DNA from: Nautilus pompilius | Lineage: Eukaryota; Mollusca; Cephalopoda; Nautilida; Nautilidae | Length of the DNA: 64,000 nt | Reading direction: 5' to 3' | Assembly (NCBI GenBank): GCA_018389105.1 | Contig: JACATO010002451.1 | Coordinates: 2,318,501-2,382,500, forward strand | Shown here: positions 1 through 12,079 of the stretch, piece after piece | Layout: each line of letters starts with the position of its first letter | Position numbering within the stretch: position 1 is the first letter of the stretch | Made by a program: the position numbers and the translations under genes | Notes under the pieces: model-generated | Seen by the model: the letters and a program-made list of their open reading frames with translations, nothing else | Told to the model about the DNA's origin: nothing | The model's database searches: none

Positions 1-1269
1 GTATCTTCTACTGACAAGTATACAGTTCAAGTGTTCACCAAATACATGTGCAGGTACTGTGCCAAGCAGTTTGATAATGTCCGTGATATGCAGGTTCACG
101 TTGCTTCTCATAAAAGGAGTACTGCACCATATTCTTGTTCCATTTGTGAGCGAATTTACCGGACATCATCAAAACTTCAGCGACATGTGCGGGTGCACAG
201 TGGGGAACGGCCTTATGTTTGTAATTTATGTGGTCGTCGATTCACAAGGTCAGACCATGTAAAGCAGCACATGAAGGTCCATATGTCACTTAGGCAAAAA
301 AATATTTGTCGTATATGCAATGCAAGATTTATGAAAACTCATTTCCTTGGAGTCCATCTTCGTTCTCATGGTATTGCTCAGGTCCATATGTGCCGTCGAT
401 GTGGTGAAGGCTTTCAGAATGCTGATGAGTTTGAAAATCATAAGAAATTGCATGACACTAAAGGAAACCTTTGTGCAAACAGGAAAGGCAAAAAGGTTTC
501 AATCAGTAGTGATATAGAAAATGATGACAGCCAGGACCCAGGAAAAAAGGGCTCTCTGAATGGGAAGTGGTTGGGGTGTGCACGATTTTGTATTGCACAG
601 CTGCCAGCTAAAAATAAAGTTCTTGAAGACAGTGTAACTTATGAAACATCTTGTGAATTGAAGAATGAAAATGAAACAACTGAGACAAATCATGAGTCAG
701 CACCTGAAGCTATTGAAACAGTGGAGGATTACAGTGGCCTTGATGCAGCTGCTGCTGCTTGTTACTCACTGGTTGACTTGAACAATGGTGCAAATGAAAC
801 TGAAAGTATAGTTGCTGAAACAATTACTGACGGTACAAAGATGTTTGTTCTTCCTAGTGCTGATGAAAATGGTATAGCTGAGTTGAATGAACAAGGTAGT
901 AAAAATGTGGCATCTGGTTTAAAAGCAGTAATAAAAAAGGAACCAGGAATGTTAGACCTAAAAGATAAAAATTATACTGTAAGTTTGTTAAACAAAAACT
1001 CTTTACTGTTAAATCACTTTGCAAAGCAACCACTGAATCCTATACAGAGAGACATTTTGATCCCTGCAGAGATTGGGGAAAAGAAGGTGTCAAAGTGTGA
1101 CTACTGTGGGATCTGGTTTGAAGACCATGCCATGTACATGCTGCACAACAGTCTGCACTCTGCAGATATAACTGATCCATTTACATGCAAGAAATGCATG
1201 AAAAGATTAGGTAACCGGCTGGAATTTACTGCACATCTAGTTTGGCATTTGGACCCAGAATGCCAATGA
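1..1269 (+). CDS. C2H2 zinc-finger transcription factor, 3' part, with Ikaros/hunchback-like C-terminal finger pair
   Basis: The frame is open from the first base, so this is the last coding exon (or part of it) of a gene that starts left of the window; 422 residues are visible. Five tandem C2H2 fingers lie at about residues 15-37, 44-66, 72-94, 101-123 and 129-151; fingers 2 and 3 are joined by a classical SGERP linker. A long acidic Ser/Thr/Glu-rich stretch follows, with an IKKEP sumoylation-type motif at residues 311-315. Two last fingers occupy residues 366-416. Their pattern (CDYC, FEDHAMYMLH, DPFTCKKC, EFTAHL) matches the C-terminal dimerisation fingers known in Ikaros and hunchback proteins. 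The inferred role is a nuclear DNA-binding regulator that can dimerise. The N-terminal fingers look more like generic Kruppel fingers, so the exact family is open. The stop is TGA at 1267-1269. Confidence 0.85.
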   Translation, partial: VSSTDKYTVQVFTKYMCRYCAKQFDNVRDMQVHVASHKRSTAPYSCSICERIYRTSSKLQRHVRVHSGERPYVCNLCGRRFTRSDHVKQHMKVHMSLRQKNICRICNARFMKTHFLGVHLRSHGIAQVHMCRRCGEGFQNADEFENHKKLHDTKGNLCANRKGKKVSISSDIENDDSQDPGKKGSLNGKWLGCARFCIAQLPAKNKVLEDSVTYETSCELKNENETTETNHESAPEAIETVEDYSGLDAAAAACYSLVDLNNGANETESIVAETITDGTKMFVLPSADENGIAELNEQGSKNVASGLKAVIKKEPGMLDLKDKNYTVSLLNKNSLLLNHFAKQPLNPIQRDILIPAEIGEKKVSKCDYCGIWFEDHAMYMLHNSLHSADITDPFTCKKCMKRLGNRLEFTAHLVWHLDPECQ

Positions 1270-1475
1270 CCACTTAGTGACATATTTTGTTTGTGTAATG
1301 GCTGTCAGATCAAGTACACAACACATGCTGGTAACTTAATTAGGGAGGTCACAGGTGTTTATTTATTTTATTTATTTTTAAATATTCTTGTTTGCATAGC
1401 TAAGAGAATAAGTGCAAAAAGTGAACGCTCATTATCATCAGCTGAATATCCAGGCTGGAAATGTTATCTGAAAAG

Positions 1476-3175
1476 TAGGGATGCACCAGTTGGCAGGTGA
1501 TCAGTAATCAGCCTAATATACCATTTTGCCGATTAATTGATTGGTCAATTGTTAGGTTTCTTAACAGTGAATGGAAAAAATTCATTTTTTTAGTCAGAAA
1601 GAATTGGAATATTGCTTTGCTGTTTTCCATATTACACCAAGTTTTATCAACAAATAAGCTTATTCAGGTCAACACACAACCAGGGCCATCAATCTGGTTG
1701 GAAGGCAGGAGGCAGAAATGGTGAATCCCACGGGTATTCATTCAATCACCACCACTTCCCTTCATACATGTATCTACTATACACACATTTGTGATTTGGG
1801 TTTATTAAAAAAATATGGAAAATTTTGTGAAATTGAAATCTTAAACATTTTGATGCTAACTGATCACTATAGGCATTTCCAAAACTTAATATATAAGTAG
1901 GTGAATTTAAAAGTCAAAATATTAAAAGCAGCAGTGTTCTACAAACAGGTTAAAAAATCAGCACATTTATGAAACTCCTAATGGCTAAAGATGTGTTAAA
2001 CTAATCAACATAAATATTTCCAAATCCAGATTAATTTATAACTATGTGAAAACAAAAGTATTCAAACTAGTACTGGCTTACGAACAGATTCATAAATGAT
2101 TTTAAATGTCTATCAAAAGTATAAGTTAGTATTTAAAGTTATAAGCTTTTAAATTTTAATGGAGAAATGTTAGCTTTTTACTATTTTCTGGATTGAGGCA
2201 GTTTCTTGTTGCCTTGCGTGGTGTTCACTGGTGCTAAAAATGCCAATCACTATCTATATAAGATGGAGGTGCATATATATATATATATGCACCTGTGCCA
2301 TGCTTTTCAGCCCTTTTAATTGGAAAGTATTTACTTTACACCATAACAGAAATCTTCATGTTTGGGTAGCAGAGTCAGATCTTCCTCAGTCTTTCCCTAA
2401 AATAGCAGTGTGTTTATTTTCTTTCTTATTTCTTGAGGACCTTAAATTTTGTTTTTTTGTAGAAGACACTGGCAACTTGATCACTCAGCTTGTTAATATT
2501 TTAAAGGACAGTTACTTGAAAGCAATTCCTGATCAGTCAACATACAAAATATTACTAAGAATGAATAATTATACAAAGAACAGTGGAGAGGCTTTCTATA
2601 TCATAGAAGTCAAATTTTGATGTACTGGTTTTTTACATTTGGAATATGCAAATCCCATAATTAGAAGTTTTAGATTAAAAAAGAAGCTTTTATATATAAC
2701 TTCACATGCGACAAGAGAATATTCTATTAATAATGCAGTGTGCGGTAGGTATCTGATTTCAACCATCTTTTAAATATTTTTCAATGTTTATGCGTCTATA
2801 TTTGTTTTTGCTTTTTCCTTCATCAAAACAATGTATTGGCAGAATTTTGCAATATATCACAAGTTCTCAATGTTTGTACGAACTGAGGAATTATTCAGGC
2901 TGTTTTTACTCTTAATTTTCAAAGTAAATATATTTTTATTGTTAAGATTTTGGGCAACTGAACAAAACTTGGACACAGTTTCATGTACAAATATGTATTA
3001 GTGGAAAGAGGGTAAGCCCTTTAGATCTATTTATTTTTACCACTTTTAAAAATACATGGTGTACAGAAATACATTTCTAGCTTCCCAGGAGCAGCAGTCC
3101 AAACATTCTATTATGAATTTTACTAATTGGCTGATTAATTGATAATTGGCCATTTTCATAATTGACACATCCCTA
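1476..3175 (+). mobile_element. Decayed hAT-type DNA transposon, copy 1
   Basis: The left end begins TAGGGATGCACCAGTT and the right end is the inverse of TAGGGATGTGTCAATTA, so the terminal inverted repeats match over their outer bases. The 8 bp flanks are CTGAAAAG (left) and ATAAAAAG (right), a 6/8 match as expected for an old hAT 8-bp target duplication. The interior matches a second copy at 59257-61409 over long stretches, for example GTGGAGAGGCTTTC near 2584 and 60846. No intact transposase remains; the frame at 2231-2620 is a by-product of decay. The element sits about 200 bp past the zinc-finger stop codon. Confidence 0.75.
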
Positions 3176-4175
3176 ATAAAAAGCACATGTTTAGGATTAT
3201 GTATTGTCACCTCTAGACATTTTCTGAGGGTCCAGATGGACTAAAAATATGGTAGTCTTTGTGAACCATGGAGTGAAAGAAAATGCATTGGATTGTGCTA
3301 TTTGAAGACCAAGAAAAAATAGTACAAACATAAATGAGAGATATTTAGTGAGGCAGACTTGTTATTTTACACATCTTAATCAAATAATACAAAGTAGCGA
3401 TGTATACATCATTTTACCATGAATCATATTCTGGAGAATAATATTTTTTAATTTGATATTTCAATTTCTGAGAGCAAACAGTAAGGAACAAAATTTTTTT
3501 CTAGGAAACTTTTGCATGTATTAAAGAAATGAATTTTAAATATGTATAGCCTGAATGGTGACGGGGGAGGGGACTTAAAAAGATAAGTTAAACACGTGGC
3601 AAAGTCTGATGGATATGGATATTACATTTTGCTCACTAAGCAGTCTTCTTCACTACTGACTTTTTTTTTTTAAGAAATGCCTTCAAAATTCTGTCCTGGC
3701 ATCATCTTTAATAAATGGAAATATCTAAGAATGAATTTTTTTGCTTTTAGGTGTTTTGTCAATACTTTTGTTTTTTGTGCACTTTGTTTGAAAAGGAAAC
3801 AAATAAAAGAGCAAGTTATTTTCTGCAGTTAAGATGTGTAGCAATGCCACACTTTCACTAGTGAGTTGCATTTGAAAAATGCTGACTTACTTTTTTACTA
3901 TTGTTTGAAGCAGAAATGTTCTTGTATAATGCAGTAATTACATTGATATCTCTTGCACTGTTAAGAACCATTAACATTCTCTGAACTCAATATAACTGAA
4001 GGAAAATTGATAAACTTAAGTAAATGGTTCAATTAAAATATAAATGACTCTGCTTTGAGTACCTTTCTGTCTGCTTCTTAATTAACCCTCACTGACTTTT
4101 AGCCAATTTCTTGTCATTTTTGTTAAACAAGCTGGAGCCCAGAAAACATTTTATATACTTGCATTGCCTTAGAAC

Positions 4176-4181
4176 AATAAA
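4176..4181 (+). terminator. Candidate polyadenylation signal AATAAA
   Basis: AATAAA followed within 10 bp by a run of about 22 A residues. It is the best-placed strong signal for the end of a long zinc-finger transcript. The A-run could also be the tail of a retroposed sequence, though I see no body for one. Confidence 0.35.
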
Positions 4182-4200
4182 ATTATACAAAAAAAAAAAA

Positions 4201-7200
4201 AAAAAAAAATCCTCCATTTTTGTGTATATATGTGTGGTAGCAAAGTTAACTCCAGCTTTTCTTGTCTATATTGTGTGAAAACTAACTCTTATTACTTACA
4301 AATTTTATAAGAATTTGAGAACAACACTAATTCTAATCAGTTCATAAAAAAAAGCACATTCACATCCTTCTCTGTAATCATATAGAGGCTTAAAATAGTC
4401 CAAGAAATTGGGTCTGTCTTTTCTCTGAAAACTATTTTACTTGCTTCAAAATAAATATATGTTGTGTGTTATCTACAGAGATGATTTTTTGTTTCATTTT
4501 TAAAGCTTTGGATGTATACCCAAAAATTGGAATAACTGCACCTTTTATTTGCATAATGTGTCAATGTATTTCCTATAACAAAAATCCTGGTGTTACTTGA
4601 GTAACAAGCCTGGTGAGCAGGGATGAATAAAAAGATTATTATGGTGTGTTTGTGAAAAGAAATATTAAATTGTTACGTAAAGCAGCATGAGAGCATTCTA
4701 CCTACCATTGTTATGATTTTGTAATGTGTGTGTAAAAGTGGTTATGAATTACAATTTTATACTTCATTTGAAAGTTTAATTTTTATTCACAGGTGATTCA
4801 TCTTTGAGTAAATTGTTTTTTTATTACATAAGAATAATTGTTGTTTTGTATGTACATGGTTATTTTTATTTATTTTAAAATTTTAATACCATATTTAAAT
4901 GAAGATGCAAATTATACAGGATACTATAATATAATCTACTGATATGTTAAATTTGTTCATCTCCCAAAAGAAAGAAAAATAAAGGTAATGACATGACTTT
5001 AGAAACACCAGCTGAAAATTTTATTCAACAAAAACAAAAGGCTATTGCAGGGTTGATGGCATATACCATGTAGCAAAATTAATGAAGCATGCATGTTGTA
5101 AGTAACTTTTTGAATGGTCTGAAAAAATTGCTAATCATTTGAAAGATTTAGTAAATGTTTGTAATCTTAAAAGGTAAAAGTTTGTAGTCAGTGTCTAAGT
5201 TTTTCCAGTTGACATGATCAATGGTATTTATAGTAAAAAATTGGCATGGTATTTATAATGCATCTTATACTTCCACAATTGTTTTGGCATGCCCAGACTT
5301 ACCTAACTTGGTGCAAACAATGATCAGAACAACTATAGGTTCTCTGAAACACATTTAGTCTGTTAATAACATCAGTAGCTTTGGCACGAAATCAGTTAGG
5401 TTAAGTCAGACTATTGGGTAGGTGGTAATCTATCACTTTAACTTTGACAGCATCTGTGTTGGATAGATGTTCTGTTCATTGGTGAACCCAGGTTCCATGC
5501 TAGCCATGGCAACAATAGAGATGACACTGCCGAGGAATGTCACCTTGTTCTGTGAGTTTTGTTAATAAATAGAAAACAGGAAGGTTATAATGCATGGTGG
5601 AATCAACTCTTCAAAACTGGTACGCCTTATGTGATGTAGTGTCATTGCACAAAACAGCATTACTGTGTTGTAATTTTGTATCTTAAAAGTCAAAATCTTT
5701 ATTTGGCATGCTATTTGGATTCTCTGAAGATGACAACAACAACAATCCCCCTCCCGACAGACTTCACCAGACATATTCATGGAGAACATCTGAAAATCAT
5801 TAAGTTATAAACAAGACCGCTTCATAAATGCGAAATGTGAAAATATCTTTGCAGGAGTGATAGCAGATTTCCCTAAAGTATCCAGATAAAAATTATGTTT
5901 TCCATACACTGATGTTCATAGAAGTTGCATGCTATTGTTATTTTGTGGCAAACATCCCAATCTTTAATTTGGACTATTCTTTATTTATGTGAGCTCACAA
6001 TATTTTAAATATGTCGATTAAAAAAATTTTTGTCATTTATTTCAAGCATGCTGCAACACCAAAAATCTGATGCATTGATTTCATCTTGTTACAAAAATTT
6101 CAGCTGTGTGTTTCTATAGTTGATTACAATTCTTAAGTTTCTCATAAAATTCAAAAGAATTTAATGATTGGAATTTTGCTTAATATATTGCATTTTTGTT
6201 ATTGAAAACTATATTCTATAAATGATTATTTATTTATTTATTATATCATTTGAAAATGTTTGGCTCACATGGCCTCCCTGTAAGAAGTGGTATACATGTT
6301 TGGTATTTTTTAATTTAATGTCTGACAAATGAGAAATCTTTTGTTACTTTTTTAATGCCTCAATCAGGCTAAATTTTAAAATATTTTTGCTGTTTAGTTT
6401 TTATGTATATAATCTTTAATCAGTAAAAACAGAAATATATTGATAGTAACTGAAAATACTTTGAGCAGGGGTGTTAATCATGAAAAGTAGCTGTGAGGGA
6501 TAACATATTTTAAAAAAAAAAACTGTCTTTAGAGAACTCTCTAGATTTACTAAAGAACTGAGTTCCAAGGGTGCATAAATGTTTTTAGGTGTGGCAATTT
6601 GGAAACATTTTTAGAAACTGAATTTAACAAATGATATTTATAACCTATAATTTCTTTGGAACATCTCAATTTCTGCTATTGACTTTGTGTTTACACAATT
6701 TTTGTTTTAGCTTAGATTTGGTTTAAATTCAATACTTAAGAAAGCATTCTATGAGAAATAGCCATTATTCCTCATGGTTTTGGCAAGGAAATAGTACTTG
6801 GCAACTGTAGTATAATCTTTGATTTCTAAAATCTTCTATGGAAAATGTGCAATCATTAGGAAGATTTTAAATATTCTAGCTGATAAACTACATTCCAAGC
6901 TAATCTCTATTAAGGGATATATTGATGAAATAAATAATGGCCTTGTCATCGTCTTTTCATTATAGAATAACATGCTAGTTTTCTCTGTTATTATCTTAAT
7001 AACAATATACTTTCTTCATGTGAATCTGGTTGCCAAAATTAAGTTTCTAATGGGAGAAACCTGCATAGATTTTTCTCTGATGTATTGATAAAATTGTCTT
7101 TTTATCTCTGCATTTGGTATCCAACCCCCACAGTCTACAGTAACAGACTTTCATCAAATTGTTCTCCTAGGAACAACAATGGGTACTCCCTAAATGATTC

Positions 7201-8440
7201 ACAAGTAGGAAACACTTATTTATTCTTCAGGGTATTTGTTGATTTATTAGATATATTTTACACCTAACTTGAATACTAATCATTGCTGTTTTTAGTGGCT
7301 TCTGCTAACTGACAAGTTAGCTGTTAAAATGTCTGCTGCAATGTCAAATTTCTTGCCACACCCATTAACCTTGCTCACTTGCTCTGTAAATTTATACTTT
7401 CATCTTTGTTGCTGCTTCTCTTTTAGAATTTCTCTTGTAAACCACTTTGACATTGCAGTGTCTTAAAATTTTCTTTGGATTTTTTGTATTTCTATTTGTT
7501 TTGTAACTTTTCTCAAAATAAACTATTGGCATAATGTTGCCAAATGGCATGGGAAATGTAAATATCCTTACTTTTCCTAAATAGTGCACATTTGTTATTA
7601 GCATTAAGTTATGAAACTTTCAGCTCACAACAGGGGTTGTTGGTAATTTGTGCTTTGTTATTAAAAAATAAAACAGCCAACCATCTCGAAACTTGCCAGA
7701 AATTAATGTTAGGAAAGAAGTGCATGCTCATTTTATGTGACTTTTCTTCAGGGACATGAAAAAATTAAAGTTATATTACTAAAAGGATTTTTTTCTTCAT
7801 TTTTAAAAGGTTTGTTACAGGATCAATAATTACAATAAATAGGTGTGGCCAAAATTTCAATGGATCTGAGTAAAATAGTCCCTTAAGAATTATTGTGATT
7901 GATTCACTGAAGTGAATAGTCTGAATAACAACAGCTTAGCATATTTTTGTTGACCAGATTTCTGTTCGAAGAAAAAACATTATGCAGATGAGGGACATCA
8001 ATAAATAAACGGCATGTATAAAGGATAATGATAGAAAAAATTAGAGTTTGTTTGCTTTTTTTAAAAAAAAGATGTGTGAATATACATGCGCGCGCGCGCA
8101 CACACACGATCTGTTGAAATAAATTAATGCATTAAATTTCATTGGTTATCAAATAAATTTGTTTTGGTTCATTAACTGCTGTTTCTCATGCCTTCTGCTG
8201 GGATGAATACACAGAATTAGAATTTATTATTCACTTTGTTTTGGGCTTCTGTCAGGTGTGGTGCCAGTTGTTGTTCGTGACACTGCAAATTGATCAGTTC
8301 GGTTAGTAGAGCTCAGTTACTGAGCGATGCATCCAAAGTTTAGAAGAAAAGAGAGCCTATTTTGTTCAGTTTGGGCAAGGGATCAATTTACATCCAGCCC
8401 TTATATTAGGAAAGCGCGATGTGCTGTTCTAGCTTGAGAA
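4201..8440. other. AT-rich intergenic DNA, no gene seen
   Basis: No reading frame with protein-like composition on either strand. There is a short alternating GC/CA microsatellite at about 8088-8107, preceded by A/T runs. The open frames here (for example minus 5562-5789 and 7392-7604) have random composition. Confidence 0.5.
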
Positions 8441-9400
8441 CTGTCGCTTCATCTGGAGGCTTGTTTTACCATTTGCAGAAGAGAAGAAGCATCCTTGGCG
8501 TTTCTACAAAGCATCCACATACCAAGGCGGGAGAGTTAGCTCTAACGTGAGGCCAGCAGGAGCATGGGCCAGGAAGCGCTGAACTAGGGGAGTCAGGGCC
8601 AGTCGTTCAGAGAAAACCTGAGTCGGCTTTCCTTTTCCTGTTCCAACGAGATTCCGTTCAACTCTCAACAAATCGTAAGACGCCAAACTTCACAACAACA
8701 GGAAGTACGTACGTAGCAGACACGCACTTCCATCCATCACCTCCCCAACTAAATTCTATCCAACCTCACTCTGATCGCGTCTCCCAGGTCACATGACCAG
8801 TGGAGGTGGGGTGGGCGGCTGTCGTGACATTAACATAATTCATTGGCGGAAATCGCAGAAGGTGACAGGTATGTTCGGGCTTCGATATTCCTGATCTTAA
8901 GCAGGCAAATTTCTTTCCGCGTGTGTGGGATTCCACCTGAAACTTAGTTCGTGGTGGCCGGGCACGGGGCCGATGGCATGTTCTCTTATTACTACGAGAG
9001 CAGTCCGGCCTGTTACAGCAGCCCCCCCCCTACCTGTGCAGCAGCTCCGCTTGTCAAATAATGTTATACCAACAGTACTGACTGGTGCTGCGTGTCCGTT
9101 GTTGAATTTAATTTCAGTTCGTGTTTAATGATCGATAGATTGCTTTATATATCTGTAAACGCATCGCTTCGTTAAGAAAATTTTATTTTAAATACAAATA
9201 CATTATACGGGGTTTCCGTTTTTCTAATTTGGCCGAGGTTAGGTCTGGTGGGATGTTACTGAACTTGACCAAGACATCTATGGCCTCAGGGTCCTGTCCA
9301 TTTTCCTGGTGGACGATAGAGCGGGGTTCGAGGTGCGCTGACCCCTGTGCAGGTCCACAGCTCAGCCGGAATTTACCCAGCCTTTTTTTCTTCTTTCGTT
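8440..9400. promoter_or_regulatory. GC-richer, CpG-containing patch, possible promoter or first non-coding exon
   Basis: Base composition rises sharply above the surrounding AT-rich DNA and CpG dinucleotides are frequent. A good donor (CAG before GTATGT) lies at 8868/8869 on the plus strand, so a 5' non-coding exon of the PDZ-PH-PH gene could end there. The next known exon of that gene begins with an acceptor at 17860. No TATA box or coding exon was found. The link to the downstream gene is inference. Confidence 0.3.
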
Positions 9401-10824
9401 TCTTTTATGGATTAAAATGGAAAGGACAGTGAATATTTCTAGTCGGAAAGTGGTGTAGAGTCTCTGGCTGGCTCCATCTAGACCCTGCGCTTACCTTTGG
9501 ATGTGGATTAAGCAAATGAAAGGGGACGTTTTCTGGCAGTAACTAACAAACCATGGAACAGTGAACAGCTACATCAGCAACTGAACTTTCTACATGACCA
9601 AAAGTTAAAGAAGATAGACAAAACACGGTTTTTTGTTGAAATATTTTGTCTAAAATATTCAGTCCAAATGAGTCTTTTGAAGAAGATGTTTCCAAAAGAA
9701 GTTCCAAATGCTGTTTAGACTATTCTGCTAATTCATGGTGATTACCAGCTAAGGGTCGCAGTTAATGAGATCCCCTTTAGATAACAAGGTTTTATTTAAC
9801 CATCATGAATAATAGACTACAATAAGGTAATCTAATTCATAAGCTCACGGATAGAGTCAAGACTAATTTAGTAAATGAAAAAAAAAAGCAACATGGAATC
9901 ATGGACTGGTTTTCTTTCCCTTCATCTACCTTTGCATCTCATCCACTGGCAAGGTCTTCCTCAGCTTTCGAGTTTCAATTACTATTTTTTTGGATAGATA
10001 ATCAATGGTAGAGGATTCTTGCTTGCTTCATGAACAGCTATTTGCCAAAATGCTGTCTTTGGATCCCACTTGATTTGAATCCACCATTCTTTTATTGTTG
10101 GCAATTTGAATATGTGTTTGCTTAAATCTCTAGGGTATGAAGAAATTCTTGGTTCTCAAATATTCTCCAGCAATTATCACAGAATAAAAAAGATTTCCAT
10201 CTTTCAGAATTTTTTTTCCTAAATTTTCTTTTGACCTTTTCATGTAGGATTATGAGATGGAAAAAATTCACCTTTCATTTTGTCTTCCAATCTGTGCAGT
10301 TACCGCTTCTTGTGCTTTTGATTTTCTGTTTTCTATCAAGCATTCTTCACCATGATCAGCATTTCTTCTACTTCACTGCACATTCTTTTACTCCCAGTAC
10401 TTCTAAATAAACTCTCTTAAAGATTTTTTTTTCTTTGTTGGGTATCTGTTTGTGTACTGGATCACACGGTTTAACCATTATTTCAAAATTTTATTTTAAA
10501 GTTCTGATTTTCTTTTAATGTACAAATGTCTTTCAGCTTTCAATACAGATAGGCACCAATTTAAGTTGAGGTGCAGCCAGTTCCTTGAACAACCTAATCA
10601 CAAATTCGTTCATTTGCTTCACCATCGTAACATCTCCCACATCACACGTTTGTCAATCATGTCTATCTCGCTTGCTGCTGCAATTACTCTACTTTAGTCA
10701 CCTTTCTTTATCACATCTCTTTTGGTTTCTGTGCTCTGTAGATTTCAGAATATTCTTCAAACAGACTTCAGTAGTGGAGTGTTCTACATTTTAATGTTAT
10801 TTTAGCATCATGATGTTTGTGTTA

Positions 10825-11068
10825 AGTCCAGTGTATGCCCAGATATTAAATATACACAGCACACACACTATACAGATCTTGTCTCTCACAGTCCAGTGTA
10901 TACTAAGGTAGTAAATACACAGAGCACTCAAAGTACATTTTATACTCAGATATTGAATACAGAGACTGTACTGGAAGTCCAGTATATACTGAGATATTAA
11001 GTACACACAGTATACAGGTTTTTTCATCTGAAGTCCATTGTAAACTCAGGTAGTAGATACATACAATT
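10825..11068. repeat. Degenerate tandem repeat, about five units
   Basis: Units starting AGTCCAGTGTATRC recur at about 10825, 10890, 10976 and 11032, with a weaker unit near 10934. Each is followed by a segment like AGATATTAAATACACA. Spacing is about 45-65 bp. The long minus-strand open frame over this array (10797-11027) is a product of the repetition and not a gene. Confidence 0.65.
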
Positions 11069-11589
11069 AATGCCTACAAAAATACAGATGTGTCCACCTT
11101 GCATTTTTCATCAGTTTTTAATTCCAATACACGGATGATTTACAATGGAAAATCATGTCTTAAACTCAAAATTTACTAACTAGTCTACTACAAAAAAAAA
11201 AAATAATTGCCTTCATATTTTCTTTATTTTGCTTCTGTTTGTTTATCTTTGATATTAAATCACAACTTTTCAAGTATATTAGAGATTTTAAAGAGAATTT
11301 TTTTTTTTTTTAGCTTTTTTGAATGGATATTTAAAAGCTGAAGTTTTCTTTTTTGTAAACTGTGAGAATGCCTTCTAATTTAATTCCAATGCCATCTGAT
11401 TTGAATATGGGTGTCCCAAAGAATCATGGAACTGTGGAAGTAATGTTATGTGTTCTATGTTTGTCTCATCTTAGTTCTGGACAGATATGGAGTCATTTTA
11501 AAAGAAAAAAAAAATAAAACATTGCGACAATGGAAAGATATGTTCCTGCTTCCTAGATTTTATTTAGTATTACAAAATGTTTTGTTTAT

Positions 11590-11875
11590 AGTTTATTGGT
11601 GTCTCAAAAGATAGCCGACAGAAATATTTAAAATCCTCAGAGATTCAAAATGGTATCTTTTCTTTTTTATGTATATGGATGATACTGACATTAGAATATC
11701 TAATGTTGTTATAAAATTTTCAGATGATATCAAATTATGTGAGTGGACTAGTAATAGCACTGATATCAAGAATTTAGAATCTGATTTCATTGTTTAGTAG
11801 ATTGAAATAAGAAGTGGCATATATTTAACATTTTCAGATGCAAGCATCTTAGCCTTAGAAATGTTGAAATCTTTA
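11590..11875 (+). mobile_element. LINE reverse-transcriptase remnant (CR1/L2-like), fragment A
   Basis: Conceptual translation on the plus strand gives a decayed run with YMDDTDIRISN, then VIKFSDDIKLC, then STDIKNLESDF. This corresponds to the reverse-transcriptase region YxNDxxxxxxS, FADDTKL, DxxxLQxDL of CR1/L2/jockey-type LINEs. The catalytic FADD box is altered to FSDD, and two in-frame stops follow. Only a few hundred bases are recognisable, so this is a dead 5'-truncated copy. Confidence 0.65.
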
Positions 11876-11884
11876 TTGATACTT

Positions 11885-12078
11885 TTAGTTGTCTGTGCAA
11901 GTTTTAGTAGGACTGCCATATTAGCCTGGTTGTGGTTTTGTTTTGTTTTAATAGTTATTTAGAAAAGATAGTCATCAGCTAGATTTCTTTTGGTTGTCAT
12001 TGGTTACTTATCTGGCTACCTAGTTTAGCTTGCAGATGTTTTCAAAATGGTGAGGTTGGAGTTTTCAGATTGTTTAGT
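11885..12078 (-). mobile_element. Fragment of a Tc1-like element related to the one at 25539-27531
   Basis: About 190 bp match 26740-26930 in the same orientation. Shared landmarks include TTTAGTARGAC, GCCATATTA, AGAAAAGATA and CAGCTAGATTT. In the better copy this segment lies in the middle of a minus-strand Tc1-like transposase, so this is a second, shorter remnant of that family. Confidence 0.6.
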
Positions 12079-12079
12079 G

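Larger units (their letters stand above)
1270..4200 (+). other. Probable 3' UTR and downstream flank of the zinc-finger gene
   Basis: No coding signal. There is no AATAAA or ATTAAA between the stop codon and the hAT element that begins at 1476. The first canonical AATAAA I see lies at the element's right junction (3175-3180). Another is at 4176-4181, followed by a run of about 22 A. Further AATAAA motifs occur near 3708. The transcript therefore probably runs into or through the transposon. Confidence 0.45.

Noticed and set aside
2231..2620. 129-codon frame considered as a gene
   Set aside because: It lies inside the hAT element, contains an AT-dinucleotide run, and is not open in the second copy.
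4182..4205. A-run as the tail of a processed retrogene
   Set aside because: No reverse-transcribed body or target duplication was found upstream; it may simply lie downstream of a polyadenylation signal.
8504..8686. 60-codon minus-strand frame in the GC-rich patch, as a possible first coding exon
   Set aside because: No recognisable motif, and no downstream minus-strand exon was found to join it. GC-rich DNA lengthens chance frames.
10797..11027. 76-codon minus-strand frame rich in Cys, Tyr, Leu and Ile
   Set aside because: It coincides with the tandem array; its internal repetition is explained by the DNA repeat.
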